Origin: Brachynemurus nebulosus
Taxonomy: Eukaryota > Arthropoda > Insecta > Neuroptera > Myrmeleontidae
Assembly (NCBI GenBank): GCA_035578155.1
Contig: JAPWDM010000005.1
Coordinates: forward strand, 49,866,954 to 49,930,953
Direction of reading: 5' to 3'
Length of the DNA stretch: 64,000 nt
Part shown: one piece after another, positions 23,805 through 35,320 of the stretch
How the letters are laid out: each line of letters starts with the position of its first letter
Position numbering within the stretch: position 1 is the first letter of the stretch
Made by a program: the position numbers and the translations under genes
Notes under the pieces: generated by a model
The model's input: the letters and a program-made list of their open reading frames with translations, nothing else
What the model was told of the DNA's origin: nothing
Database searches by the model: none

Positions 23805-24437
23805 TTTATGTACGACTGAATCATAAAAGCCTATTTTATTACATTGTTAAGAGATATAAAAAGTATTACTTTTTGGCACTAGTTGCATAATGAAAAGCAA
23901 AAAGCACTAGTGCCATAAAGAATAGTCTACTTGATAAATTCTAATTTCAATTTTACAATAAACAGAAAACACACTAACTTTATTTGTATACCATATTTAC
24001 AAATGTTGGCATAATTAATATTAATTACACAATCTGGACTATTATTAATATTTATTTCAGGCAACTTTTTCTCCTTTCTTTTTTAAATATTAATAAGTTT
24101 TATTGAAAAGTCTTTTAAAATGCTCTAATATTTTATTAGCTTTAAAATGACAAATAATAACCAAAGCATACTTTAAACACAATAAATTTGTCTATGCCAA
24201 CTATATATAAAACAGATTTTTTATTTAAAGTATAGACGTGAGATTTATAAATTCGATTTTTATCGATATTACTAGGAATTTTAACAGTCGTACATAAAAC
24301 TTTGTATGAAACTTGTACATAATTTGACTTTATGAACTCGCCTTTTTTTATTAGCCTCGCTCGCAAGCTCGCTCAGCCATAAACACGGCTCGTTCATAAA
24401 GATCTTCATTATGTACTTGTTGCATAAATAGCTATTA
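23805..24437 (+). mobile_element. 620-bp element X, copy 1
   Basis: Starts ttatgtacgactgaatcata and ends gttgcataaatagctatta. The same sequence in reverse orientation lies at 61667-62290. Flanks at 23795 (gatatctacatcgata) and 24440 (cagtatcactacaattttt) are contiguous in the related repeat at 53995-54030, which therefore represents an empty site. Internal hairpins include ggcactagt...actagtgcc (about 23875-23912) and a long one around cgccttttttattagcctcgctcgcaagctcgctc, given here only by position 24330-24410. The small open frame 24142-24366 on the minus strand is shared with copy 2, but so is the whole DNA. No transposase. Confidence 0.75.
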
Positions 24438-25290
24438 CAGTATCACTACAATTTTTAAAAAATTTACAGAAACGGTCTCGTTACAGTTTTATTATATGTA
24501 TAGATTTCTCTAATTGCGATAAAATTCGTAGAGGACCATCAGGACCTAAACCGCATAAATTATGAAAATTTCATCAAAAATAATTAAATAGTTCCGAATT
24601 TATGCCATCTAGTGGGATCTGACAACACACAGAGTGACAGACAGATGGATACGAAACTAAAATTGCTCAGAAAGTTCTAAAACGTAAGATGTGTGTAAAA
24701 ATATTCAATCTACAGAGAAAAAAAATTCCATACTTATTTCGAAAGTGATCACAATGCTTTTTTTTTCATAACTTTTCCAATATTGATTTTTCGCGAAAAT
24801 GTTTCAAATAAAAGTTGTAGATAATCATATAGTCTAAAAAAGGTTCTTTACAAAATTTTTGTCAGACTCACGATTACGAAGATAATCGTATAATTATTTT
24901 CGGGATTCAATTCAAAATGAATAAGATGAATTTCCTTATGATTTCCGAAAAAAAAATACCCCTGTCGCAGCATCCTACATAACATAGCGAATTTCCGTTT
25001 ATAAAAATTAGTTTTTCTCGAAAACTAGTTGACATAGAAAAAAGTTTAAAGACCTTTTTTACGTAATTTTTTCTTCTCTTTTAAATGGTGTAAAAAAATT
25101 TCGCAAAAATTTTTGAATAAGTGGAAATTTTGGCAAAAAACTAATTTTTTGCAAGAACAAAAACCATGTTCCTGGCATCCGACGTGTCTGGCTGACGAAC
25201 TCATCCAAGGGTTTGGGACTTCCAATGTTCTCACCAGGTTTCGTAAAAATTGGATACTTCGAGAGTTATCGCGCGGACACACATATATAT

Positions 25291-26279
25291 AAATTTTAAT
25301 GAATATTATTTTCGGTTTCTAGGGACCTCAAAACAAATTTCTGCCATAGTCCCGGGCTCAGGTCGCGTCATGACCGTGGCTGTAATAGCTGAATTCCATT
25401 CTGAAAAATCGCTAAAACAACAAAAAAGCGCGATCTATCCTAACATCCTAAACCTTTTAATATTCACTTGCTTTCTTTACTCCCTTACTACACCTCTACA
25501 TAATTCATATTCAAATATAATGAAATATATTTATTGAACGTATGTAATAGGTACTATTACAGTAGAATCAAAATTAACACACAAAAAAAATAAAACGCCT
25601 AAACGAGAACTATTATATTTTTCCTATGTGTAACCGCGGCTACGCGTCAACCAATCCGACACAACTTGGCCCCGTCATCGACACAGATCCTCGTTACTGT
25701 TATCCGAAATTTTCATTATATATTTTTTTTACAATCTGGATTAAATACACAAATGATGGGATGCGTGCATGGACGAATGGCACCGTTTGAATAGGCAATT
25801 CACGAAATAATTTTAAATATTTATGAGGTAAAAAAATTTATTTTTCATTGTTTAATTTGATTTTTTTTCGGGGTTTGATCACATTCAAAATGTTTTATTT
25901 ATTTGAATTAAATATCGAATTTTAGAAACAAAAAAAAATCGAGTGGTACGTTCTGAAATTGCAGAGAGGTACGTAGATAGAAATAATATTGAAAAAAAAA
26001 AATTCGAACATATTAAAAATCTATTTTGTACGGTGTTTGGTATAAATTTTTAATCAAATGTTGTCTGTACCTGTTGGATTATTGTAAACAAGCATGTTTA
26101 CATGTTCAAATAGTTTATTGATATTACGCCGTTGTAAAAAAATCGTTTGATAAAATATAATGTATATGTACATAAAAAAAAAAAAATTTTGACTAATTCC
26201 ACGAAATTCATTTGCGAAATTAATAAAAGTTTATAAAAAACATAATTTTTTTTGTATGTAGCATTGAATTATCTCCAGC
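25291..26279. other. Non-coding interval
   Basis: Short GC-richer patches at 25340-25400 and 25630-25690 lack a supportable reading frame. The open frame 25250-25537 has no family resemblance. Nothing else identified. Confidence 0.45.
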
Positions 26280-26282
26280 TTA

Positions 26283-26439
26283 AGGGGGTCTTCTAGTCTA
26301 GATAGCAAAAATTTCAACTTTTTTTGGAATTAATAAAAAAAATCTATTAATATTTTTATACTCAATTTTATACTCAATTTTTTTACCGTCTGGTTTATTG
26401 ATATCTAAAAAAATTCATACAAAACAAATAAAAATTCAA

Positions 26440-26486
<47 letters not shown>

Positions 26487-27007
26487 TGTAATAAAAAAAA
26501 GATAAAGATTCTGGGTTTAGAAAGCTGTAAATCTGGTAGAAACTACGACAAAAAATTTATAAAATGGCTATTTAAAAAAAATGTATTTTTTTGACGTTTT
26601 TTTCAAAGTTTTTTATTTTTTAAAATTAGAAAAAATTCAAATTTTGTGCAGCGTCCGTAGTCCCTATCAATAAAGCAACATGTATTGAAAGTCTATGCCA
26701 AATTCGAAGCCGATTGGATAAATAGAACTCTTAATATCTTGTCGAACAGTTTGAAAACTATAATTTCAAATAAAATACATTTAAAGTTTTGAAGTATAGT
26801 ACCTGATACTGGAACCTCCCGTATTAAATTGACTATAACTTTACAAATTTTCAAAATTTTTAAATTTCCGTTCGGATAGCGCTCTGAAAATTTGGATGTA
26901 TATTCCTGAGATGTTTTACTAATTTTCTAAAGGTATTTCGCCCCTTAACAATTCTCTATAAAAATAAGTATGTTTCTAAACGGTCCCTTTCCTTATACTA
27001 CTCCCCT
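26283..27007. mobile_element. Possible TTAA-bounded element
   Basis: TTAAgggggtcttctagtct at the left and ...actactccccTTAA at the right form short imperfect inverted ends, each on TTAA. The interior is non-coding and holds an AT dinucleotide run (about 26441-26480). The end logic is the same as at 12031-18799 and 45043-45990, but the inverted repeat is short, so confidence is low. Confidence 0.35.
26441..26480. repeat. (AT)n microsatellite
   Basis: TA dinucleotide run of about 38 bp. Confidence 0.9.
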
Positions 27008-27887
27008 TAACAACATATACAAATTCAGCAAAAAACATAAAAATTTTCAAATTACATCCACATACCTGCGCTGGTGAATGAATAGTACATACAATGGAAT
27101 AAACGTTATTCGACTACGTGAGTTACTATACAAACTATTTTATTGTTAAACATCACCATTACGTTGCATTTGTATGTATAGCCAAATAGCCCAAGAACCA
27201 AACAGTTTATCGACCGCAATAAAATTAACAACCGTAATCAAATAGAATTCGATTGGTTATCGGTTTTTGAGTTGATGCCGCTCCTGATGCAACGAAATAT
27301 TTCTATTAAAGTCATCAATTTCGAGATAATTCAATTAAAACTTATTTGAGTACCTACATTGCACATTTAGTGTACCTATTTCAAGAATTTTGTCCATTTA
27401 TTGGAAATATTTTTGGGGGAATAAAAAAAGCACTGAAAGTATGCAAATATATTTTATCATGAAATTACTTATTTACGGTACAGAATATTATTTAGGTAAA
27501 CTGTTTTACATATATGAAATTTTGTGCTATATACAAGACTGTGTGTAAAGAACCACAGCTTACTACTTTTTTACTGAATTTTATACTGTATAAGTATTGT
27601 TTTAAAATCTGTACAAAATTTTAGCTAACATCTGAAAGTTGGCGTTTGTTTTGAATTATTATTAATACGAGTATTCCTATCAAATTTGTATTACCTATTG
27701 AGAATGAATTTAATATTAATCGTGGATAAACTATAAATACGTAACTTGGTTGTAAGGCATATTACGCACTCGAGCAGTGTAGCTCTTGGGTAACTTTCTC
27801 GCTCGTGTGTAATATGCAACTTCCAATATCATTTACATAATGTACTATTAGGCTTGTTAATTTATTTAAAAAAAAGCTATTTAGCGG
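27008..27887. other. Non-coding interval
   Basis: AT-rich, no open frame of note, no repeat structure that I can support. Confidence 0.5.
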
Positions 27888-27946
27888 AAAGTTTAGTCAC
27901 AGTCCTAATAATCTTTATCTTGATGTTTTCTGGTTCGCTGAACACG
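27888..27946 (+). repeat. Outer inverted repeat, left (pairs with 35245-35311)
   Basis: aagtttagtcacagtcctaa and the following 40 bp (ending ggttcgctgaacacgaat) match the reverse complement of 35245-35311 with scattered changes and a 2-bp indel. It is the outermost of the inverted layers around FB2. Confidence 0.6.
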
Positions 27947-27957
27947 AATTTCAGGTT

Positions 27958-28312
27958 TGCTGACAGATATTTTGCTCGAAACATTGATTATTTTGCGAAA
28001 AAAGTCAAATTTTTGTTAATTTTTTAGGTTTTTGACCTTAATCTCGGTAAATATGCATTTTTTCGAAAAAGTTGTTCTTTATAATATTAAAGTAGACAAA
28101 ATTTTTAAGCATTCCGCCCGTTTTTCAATGCGCTCTAGCGGCACAACAGTTGGTCGTAGAAAAACATGTAGGAAATTTTGTCTACCTTAATTTTGTAAAG
28201 TACAACTTTTTCAAGAAAATGAATATTTACCAAGATTAAAGTTAAAAAATTAACAAAAATTTGATTTTTTCGCTAAATAATCAATGTTCCGGGCAAAATA
28301 GTCAGCATTTTA
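27958..28312. mobile_element. Foldback MITE with about 150-bp arms
   Basis: Arms at about 27958-28105 and 28170-28312 pair as inverted repeats, from gctgacagatattttgctcg at one end to the complement of its mirror at the other (gggcaaaatagtcagc). The loop is about 65 bp. Coding capacity is absent. Divergence between the arms (about 15-20% by eye) implies an older insertion than FB2. Confidence 0.65.
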
Positions 28313-28453
28313 ATAATTTTTAAAATATCCTGTAGGAGAAACCTGTACAAAATCGTATACCGGGGTAAAACAATATAATAGGTCTATTTTTCTCATTAAT
28401 GAAAATTTCCGGAACGCAAGCCGTTCAACAGCGTCCACTAATGAGAGCTATTT
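28313..28453. other. Spacer between nested elements
   Basis: Short non-coding stretch with no recognised feature. Confidence 0.4.
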
Positions 28454-28944
28454 GTTACGGAAGCCCGTATGGCTCACCAACTGACTGTGTCGCTAGCATC
28501 ACTTTTTCCACTGACTAGCGACTAGCAGGCTGCCACTCACTAGTGACTGGCGACTACTTTTGTAGGTTATGTGGTTGTCTTGTACTATTTGTAAGTACAA
28601 TGTTTTGTGTATAGAGTTATTTAAAGTTATTATAGATCTAATAAAAGTAATAGATGATAGCCGATCATTACAACTGCCCGTTAAAAATATTTAAGTACTT
28701 TAAAAAAATATATTTTCCTGAAGCAATTGAACTTACATTTGAAATAAATAAAAATGAATGTGACCTTGAAATATTAAATAATGAAATTCAATTATAGTAT
28801 TTTCTGTATTCTTAATTGACTTAATAATAATTTGTAGGTGCAAACTGATATTTAGTGTAGTTACATAAGTAATAAATAGTATGTCGTTACTTTTGGATTC
28901 TCGTTTGTTGTTGCAACTTCTGTTTATACCTATTAAATGTTAAG

Positions 28945-28953
28945 TAAAATTGA
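28945..28953. repeat. FB2 9-bp target duplication, left
   Basis: taaaattga immediately precedes the FB2 end ccatggtgtatttagcag and is repeated exactly at 34692-34700. Confidence 0.85.
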
Positions 28954-29370
28954 CCATGGTGTATTTAGCAGAAAAAAAACTAGCAGAAAAAAATCGCAGC
29001 GTCAAAACCATGCGTATAAAATAGTATTTGAGTATAATAAAACGATATTTGAATAGGAGAACCATTAACACATATCGACTGACTGCACAACCAACAACAC
29101 GTTTCCTATGTATGTACTCATAACACACTGAATAACCTTTAAAGTAAAATCATATAAAAACAATTTTATTTAAAATAAAATCCAAAAAAATTAAAAATGA
29201 CTAGTCTTAACATTTTAGAATCCACATCAAAACTTGATCCAATTAATAAACTAAAATAGAAACTAAAATTCAGAAAATTTTCCGCACTTTAAACACGAGA
29301 AAATGAATGATAAAATACAGAAATTGTCAAATTTTGTATAACACATATATCAATCAGCGAAAATTAGAAC

Positions 29371-32300
29371 CACAATTTTGGGAAAACGACTGACCGTCCA
29401 TTTTCTGCTGCTATGGCGTTTAGTAGCTACTACAAGTGGTAACAACCAGCGAAAATTTGAACGGGATCCTATGCTCAGTTTTTCGGCAATAAACGGGTAA
29501 AAAAATTTTTTTGAAGGTAAATGCCATTATAAACAATATAAAACATTTTTCGAAGTAAAATTTCGGGAAAACGACTGACCGTCCATTTTCCGCCGCTATG
29601 GCGTTTGGTAACTACTACAAATGGTAACAACCAGCGAAAATTTGAACGGGATCCTATGCTCAGTTTTTCGGCAATTACCGGGCAAAAAATTTTTTTGAAG
29701 GTAAATGCCATTATAAACAAAATAAAACATTTTTTGAAGTAAAATTTCGGGAAAACGACTGACCGTCCATTTTCTGCTGCTATGGCGTTTAGCAGCTACT
29801 ATAAGTGGAAATTACCAGCGAAAATTTGAACGGGATCCTATGCTCAGTTTTTCGGCAATTACCGGGCAAAGAATTTTTTTGAAGGTAAATGCCATTATAA
29901 ACAATATAAAACATTTTTCGAAGTAAAATTTCGGGAAAACGACTGACCGTCCATTTTCCGCTGCTGTGGCGTTTAGTAGCTACGACAATTGGTAACTACC
30001 AGCGAAAATTTAAACGGGATCCTATGCTCAGTTTTTCGGCTATTTACAGGAAAATGAATGGTTTTCAAGATTAATGCCATTATAAACAATATAAAACATT
30101 TTTCGAAGTAAATTTTCGGGAAAACGACTGACCGTCCATTTTCCGCTGCTATGGCGTTTAGTAGCTACTACAATTGGTAACTACCAGCGAAAATTTGAAC
30201 GGGATCCTATGCTCAGTTTTTCGGCAATTACCGGGCAAAGAATTTTTTTGAAGGTAAATGCCATTATAAACAATATAAAACATTTTTCGAAGTAAAATTT
30301 CGGGAAAACGACTGACCGTCCATTTTCCGCTGCTGTGGCGTTTAGTAGCTACGACAATTGGTAACTACCAGCGAAAATTTAAACGGGATCCTATGCTCAG
30401 TTTTTCGGCTATTTACAGGAAAATGAATGGTTTTCAAGATTAATGCCATTATAAACAATATAAAACATTTTTCGAAGTAAAATTTCGGGAAAACGACTGA
30501 CCGTCCATTTTCGCTGCTACGGCGTTTAGTAAGTACTACAAATGGTAACAACCAGCGAAAATTTGAAGGGGATCCTATGCTCAGTTTTTCGGCAATTAAC
30601 GGGCAAAAAATTTTTTTGAAGGTAATGGCCATTATAAACAAAATAAAACATTTTTCGAAGTAAAATTTCGGGAAAACGACTGACCGTCCATTTTCCGCTG
30701 CTGTGGCGTTTAGTAGCTACGACAATTGGTAACTACCAGCGAAAATTTAAACGGGATCCTATGCTCAGTTTTTCGGCTATTTACAGGAAAATGAATGGTT
30801 TTCAAGATTAATGCCATTATAAACAATATAAAACATTTTTCGAAGTAAATTTTCGGGAAAACGACTGACCGTCCATTTTCCGCTGCTATGGCGTTTAGTA
30901 GCTACTACAATTGGTAACTACCAGCGAAAATTTGAACGGGATCCTATGCTCAGTTTTTCGGCAATTACCGGGCAAAGAATTTTTTTGAAGGTAAATGCCA
31001 TTATAAACAATATAAAACATTTTTCGAAGTAAAATTTCGGGAAAACGACTGACCGTCCATTTTCCGCTGCTGTGGCGTTTAGTAGCTACGACAATTGGTA
31101 ACTACCAGCGAAAATTTAAACGGGATCCTATGCTCAGTTTTTCGGCTATTTACAGGAAAATGAATGGTTTTGAAGGTAAATGCCATTATGAATAAAATAA
31201 AACATTTTTCGAAGTAAAATTTCCGGAAAACGACTGACCGTCCATTTTCCGCTGCTATGGCGTTTAGTAGCTACTACAATTGGTAACTACCAGCGAAAAT
31301 TTAAACGGGATCCTATGCTCAGTTTTTCGGCTATTTACAGGAAAATGAATGGTTTTCAAGATTAATGCCATTATAAACAATATAAAACATTTTTCGAAGT
31401 AAATTTTCGGGAAAACGACTGACCGTCCATTTTCCGCTGCTATGGCGTTTAGTAGCTACTACAATTGGTAACTACCAGCGAAAATTTGAACGGGATCCTA
31501 TGCTCAGTTTTTCGGCAATTACCGGGCAAAAAATTTTTTTGAAGGTAAATGCCATTATAAACAATATAAAACATTTTTCGAAGTAAAATTTCGGGAAAAC
31601 GACTGACTGTCCATTTTCCGCGGCTATGGCGTTTAGTAGCTACTGTAAGTGGAAACTACCAGCGAAAATTTGAACGGGATCCTATGCTCAGTTTTTCGGC
31701 AATTACCGGGCAAAAAATTTTTTTGAAGGTAAATGCCATTATGAATAAAATAAAACATTTTTCGAAGTAAAATTTCGGGAAAACGACTGACCGTCCATTT
31801 TCCGCTATTATGGCGCTTAGTAGCTACTACAATTGGTAACTACCAGCGAAAATTTAAACGGGATCCTATGCTCAGTTTCTCGGCAATTACCGGGCAAAAA
31901 ATTCTTTTGAAGGTAAATGCCATTATAAACAATATAAAACATTTTTTGAAGTAAAATTTCGGGAAAACGACTGACCGTCCATTTTCTGCTGCTATGGCGT
32001 TTAGTAGCTACTATAAGTGGAAACTACCAGCGAAAATTTGAACGGGATCCTATGCTCAGTTTTTCAGCAATTACCGGGTAAAAGATTTTTTTGAAGGTAA
32101 ATGCCATTATAAACAATATAAAACATTTTTCGAAGTAAAATTTCGGGAAAACGACTGACCGTCCATTTTCCGCTGCTATGGCGTTTAGTAGCTACTACAA
32201 TTGGTAACTACCAGCGAAAATTTAAACGGGATCCTATGCTCAGTTTTTCGGCAATTAATGGGAAAAAATTTTTTTTGAAGGTAAATGCCATTATAAACAA

Positions 32301-32590
32301 TATAAAACATTTTTCGAAGTAAAATTTCGGGAAAACGACTGACCGTCCATTTTCCGCTGCTATGGCGTTTCGTAACTACTCCAAATGGTAACAACCAGCG
32401 AAAATTTGAATGGATCCTATGCTCAGTTTTTCGGCAATTACCGGGTAAAAAATTTTTTTTAAGGTAAATGCCATTATAAACAATATAAAACATTTTTCGA
32501 AGTAAAATTTCGGGAAAACGACTGACCGTCCATTTTCCGCTGCTATGGCGTTTCGTAACTACTCCAAATGGTAACAACCAGCGAAAATTA
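29371..32590 (+). repeat. FB2 left satellite array, 18 units of about 183 bp
   Basis: The anchor gactgaccgtccattttc recurs about every 183 bp from about 29390 to 32529. Two interior types alternate in part: one with gggcaaaraatttttttgaa and one with aggaaaatgaatggttttca (30047, 30417, 30784, 31150, 31335). The second type appears at a roughly two-unit spacing, suggesting higher-order duplication. Confidence 0.85.
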
Positions 32591-34269
32591 GAAAACGCCA
32601 TAGCAGCGGAAAATGGACGGTCAGTCGTTTTCCCGAAATTTTACTTCGAAAAATGTTTTATTTTAGGCCGAATGGCATTTACCTTCAAAACCACTCATTT
32701 TCCTGTAAATTGCCGAAAAACTGAGCATAGGATCCCGTTCAAATTTTCGCTGGTAGTTTCCACTTATAGTAGCTACTAAACGCCATAGCAGCAGAACATG
32801 GACGGTCAGTCGTTTTCCCGAAATTTTACTTCAAAAAATGTTTTATATTGTTTATAATGGCATTTACCTTCAAAAGAATTTTTTGCCCGGTAATTGCCGA
32901 GAAACTGAGCATAGGATCCCGTTTAAATTTTCGCTGGTAGTTACCAATTGTAGTAGCTACTAAACACCATAGCAGCGGAAAATGGACGGTCAGTCGTTTT
33001 CCCGAAATTTTACTTCGAAAAATGTTTTATTTTATTCATAATGGCATTTACCTTCAAAAAAATTTTTTGCCCGGTAATTGCCGAAAAACTGAGCATAGGA
33101 TCCCGTTCAAATTTTCGCTGGTAGTTTCCACTTATAGTAGCTACTAAACACCATAGCAGCAGAAAATGGACAGTCAGTGGTTTTCCAAAATTTTACTTTG
33201 AAAAATGTTTTATATTTTTTATAATGGCATTTACCTTCAAAAAAAATTTTTTCCCATTAATTGCCGAAAAACTGAGCATAGGATCCCGTTTAAATTTTCG
33301 CTGGTAGTTACCAATTGTAGTAGCTACTAAACGCCATAGCCGCGGAAAATGGACGGTCAGTCGTTTTCCCGAAATTTTACTTCGAAAAATGTTTTATATT
33401 TTTTATAATGGCATTTACCTTCAAAAAAATTTTTTACCCGGTAATTGCCGAAAAACTGAGCATAGGATCCCATTCAAATTTTCGCTGGTTGTTACCATTT
33501 GGAGTAGTTACGAAACGCCATAGCAGCGGAAAATGGACGGTCAGTCGTTTTCCCGAAATTTTACTTCGAAAAATGTTTTATATTGTTTATATTGGCATTT
33601 ACCTTCAAAAAAATTTTTTGCCCGGTAATTGCCGAAAAACTGAGCATAGGATCCCGTTCAAATTTTCGCTGGTAGTTTCCACTTATAGTAGCTACTAAAC
33701 ACCATAGCAGCAGAAAATGGACAGTCAGTGGTTTTCCGAAATTTTACTTCGAAAAATGTTTTATATTGTTTATAATGGCATTTACCTTCAAAAAAATTTT
33801 TTGCCCGGTAATTGCTGAAAAACTGAGCATAGGATCCCGTTCAAATTTTCGCTGGTAGTTTCCACTTATAGTAGCTACTAAACGCCATAGCAGCAGAAAA
33901 TGGACGGTCAGTCGTTTTCCCGAAATTTTACTTCAAAAAATGTTTTATATTGTTTATAATGGCATTTACCTTCAAAAGAATTTTTTGCCCGGTAATTGCC
34001 GAAAAACTGAGCATAGGATCCCATTCAAATTTTCGCTGGTTGTTACATTTTGGAGTAGTTACGAAACGCCATAGCAGCGGAAAATGGACGGTCAGTCGTT
34101 TTCCCGAAATTTTACTTCGAAAAATGTTTTATATTGTTTATAATGGCGTTTACCTTCAAAAAAAAATTGCCGAAAAACTGAGCATAGGATCCCGTTCAAA
34201 TTTTCGCTGGTTGTTACCACTTGTAGTAGCTACTAAACGCCATAGCAGCAGAAAATGGACGGTCAGTCG
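32591..34269 (-). repeat. FB2 right satellite array, about 10 units of about 183 bp
   Basis: The complement of the left anchor (gaaaatggacggtcagtc) recurs at about 32610, 32797, 32983, 33167, 33347, 33531, 33717, 33900, 34084 and 34256. The unit beginning near 34146 is shortened by about 15 bp. Open frames of 96-138 codons in the arms (29475-34306) are repeat read-throughs. Confidence 0.85.
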
Positions 34270-34691
34270 TTTTCCCGAAATTGTGGTTCTAATTTTCGCT
34301 GATTGATATATATGTGTTATACAAAATTTGACAATTTCTGTATTTTATCATTCATTTTTTCGTGTTTAGAGTCCGAAAAATTTTTTGAATTTTAGTTTCT
34401 ATTTTAGTTTATTAATTGCATCAAGTTTTGATGTGGATTCTAAAATGTTAAGACTAGTCATTTTTAATTTTTTTGGATTTTATTTTAAATAAAATTGTTT
34501 TTATATGATTTTACTTTAAAGGTCATTCAGTGTGTTATGAGTACATACATAGGAAACGTGTTGTTGGTTGTGCAGTCAGTCGATATGTGTTAATGGTTCT
34601 CCTATTCAAATATCGTTTTATTATACTCACATACTATTTTATACGCATGGTTTTAACGCTGCGATTTTTTTCTGCTAAATACACCATGGTG

Positions 34692-34700
34692 TAAAATTGA
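34692..34700. repeat. FB2 9-bp target duplication, right
   Basis: Exact second copy of taaaattga. Confidence 0.85.
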
Positions 34701-35244
34701 CTTGTGTGACACATGTATTAAACTAACTATTTAACAAGAGCAGGAATAATATCTTTAATGTTTGGCTTCTTAATATTTTTTTCTTTTTGATGCTAATATC
34801 AAAAAAAGTTTTTCTATTTTAGATAATGATATATTTCTATCGTGTTTTTCAAAAATTCGGGTACAGTCCTTTTCAAAATAATATTTAATTAAAATATTCA
34901 TATTTTATATTATTACCTATCTTTAATATTATATAATATACTTAATATTTAATTCAAAAAGTAAAGAAAAAAAAATAAAACCTACAAAAGTAGTCGCCAG
35001 TCACTAGTGACTGGCAGCCTGCTAGTCGCTAGTCAGTGGAAAAAATGATGCTAGCGACACAGTCAGTTGGTGAGCCATACGGGCTTCCGTAATTTGTCAA
35101 CAAATACTTGTAGCGACAAGCACGAATGTTTTCAAAAAATTTCATTTTTGTATTTTTCAGTAGACTTGATCTTATTTTTGTGAAAATTCAAATAAAAATA
35201 GCTAAGTTTATATGTACTATAAGCTAGTCTCCAATCAGTTAGGT

Positions 35245-35311
35245 TACATTCGTCTTCAGCGACCCAGAAAACATAAAAAATGAAGATTATTAGGATTGTG
35301 ACTAAACTTAC
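35245..35311 (-). repeat. Outer inverted repeat, right (pairs with 27888-27946)
   Basis: Reverse complement of the left segment. Here it lies in a small open frame on the minus strand (35320 to 35132, 62 codons) beginning MLGVSLVTILIIFIFYVFW, which could be a membrane-spanning stretch. The left copy carries the same reading broken by an indel. I do not recognise the protein and do not claim a gene. Confidence 0.55.
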
Positions 35312-35320
35312 TCCTAACAT

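Larger units (their letters stand above)
22930..25290 (+). repeat. Dispersed arthropod-type repeat, interrupted at 23805-24437
   Basis: Contains acccgcgacgtcgttcgcgc (about 23055), then repeated segments of the form ggaatgagacattttc, gtaaaaagtatcttagat, tgacccaggtaa and aatccgtycagtagtttttg, and a gacaaaaatttta-type tail. This phrase order resembles a class of retroposon-like 3' repeats very widespread in arthropod genomes; I know the phrase pattern but cannot name the family. The reverse orientation of the same repeat, uninterrupted, lies at 53930-54430. From 24446 on, the sequence resumes the repeat (gtctcgttacagttttatta). The 24600-25290 part is only loosely related to 49980-50300. Confidence 0.6.
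28954..34691. mobile_element. Foldback element FB2 with opposed satellite arms
   Basis: A 5.74-kb element. Its outer segments of about 420 bp (28954-29370 and 34270-34691) are near-identical inverted repeats. Inside is a 183-bp tandem repeat, 18 units in one orientation then 10 in the other, with the switch at about 32591 (gcgaaaatta joins gaaaacgccatagc). The right end is the palindrome caccatggtg; the left end lacks its first two bases. The flanking 9-bp duplication is exact. FB1 and FB2 share end sequence, end-arm order and the repeat core (gatcctatgc...ggcaattacnggcaaaaaattt), so they are diverged members of one family. No transposase is encoded; movement would need a helper. The 9-bp duplication and long inverted repeats agree with FB being served by a MULE-type transposase. 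Confidence 0.85.
28454..35091. mobile_element. DNA element with about 115-bp ends, split by FB2
   Basis: ttacggaagcccgtatggct and the next 95 bp (28454-28569) are repeated in reverse complement at 34978-35091. The arms contain gtgtcgctagcatca, ccactgactagcgactagca and gtgactggcgactacttttg. Removing FB2 leaves about 0.9 kb of non-coding interior. The flank tttg is seen on both sides, but no clean duplication could be fixed. The superfamily is unknown to me. Confidence 0.7.

Noticed and set aside
24142..24366. 74-codon frame shared by both copies of element X
   Set aside because: The entire 620-bp element is conserved, not just the frame. N-termini differ, and no domain is recognisable.
22930..25290. 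Assignment of the dispersed repeat to a named SINE or RTE family
   Set aside because: The phrase pattern is familiar from arthropod genomes, but I cannot verify a family name without a repeat-library search.
29475..34306. Open frames of 81-138 codons with MAFTFKKIFCPVIAEKLSI-like repeats
   Set aside because: Read-throughs of the FB2 183-bp repeat, broken whenever unit length changes.
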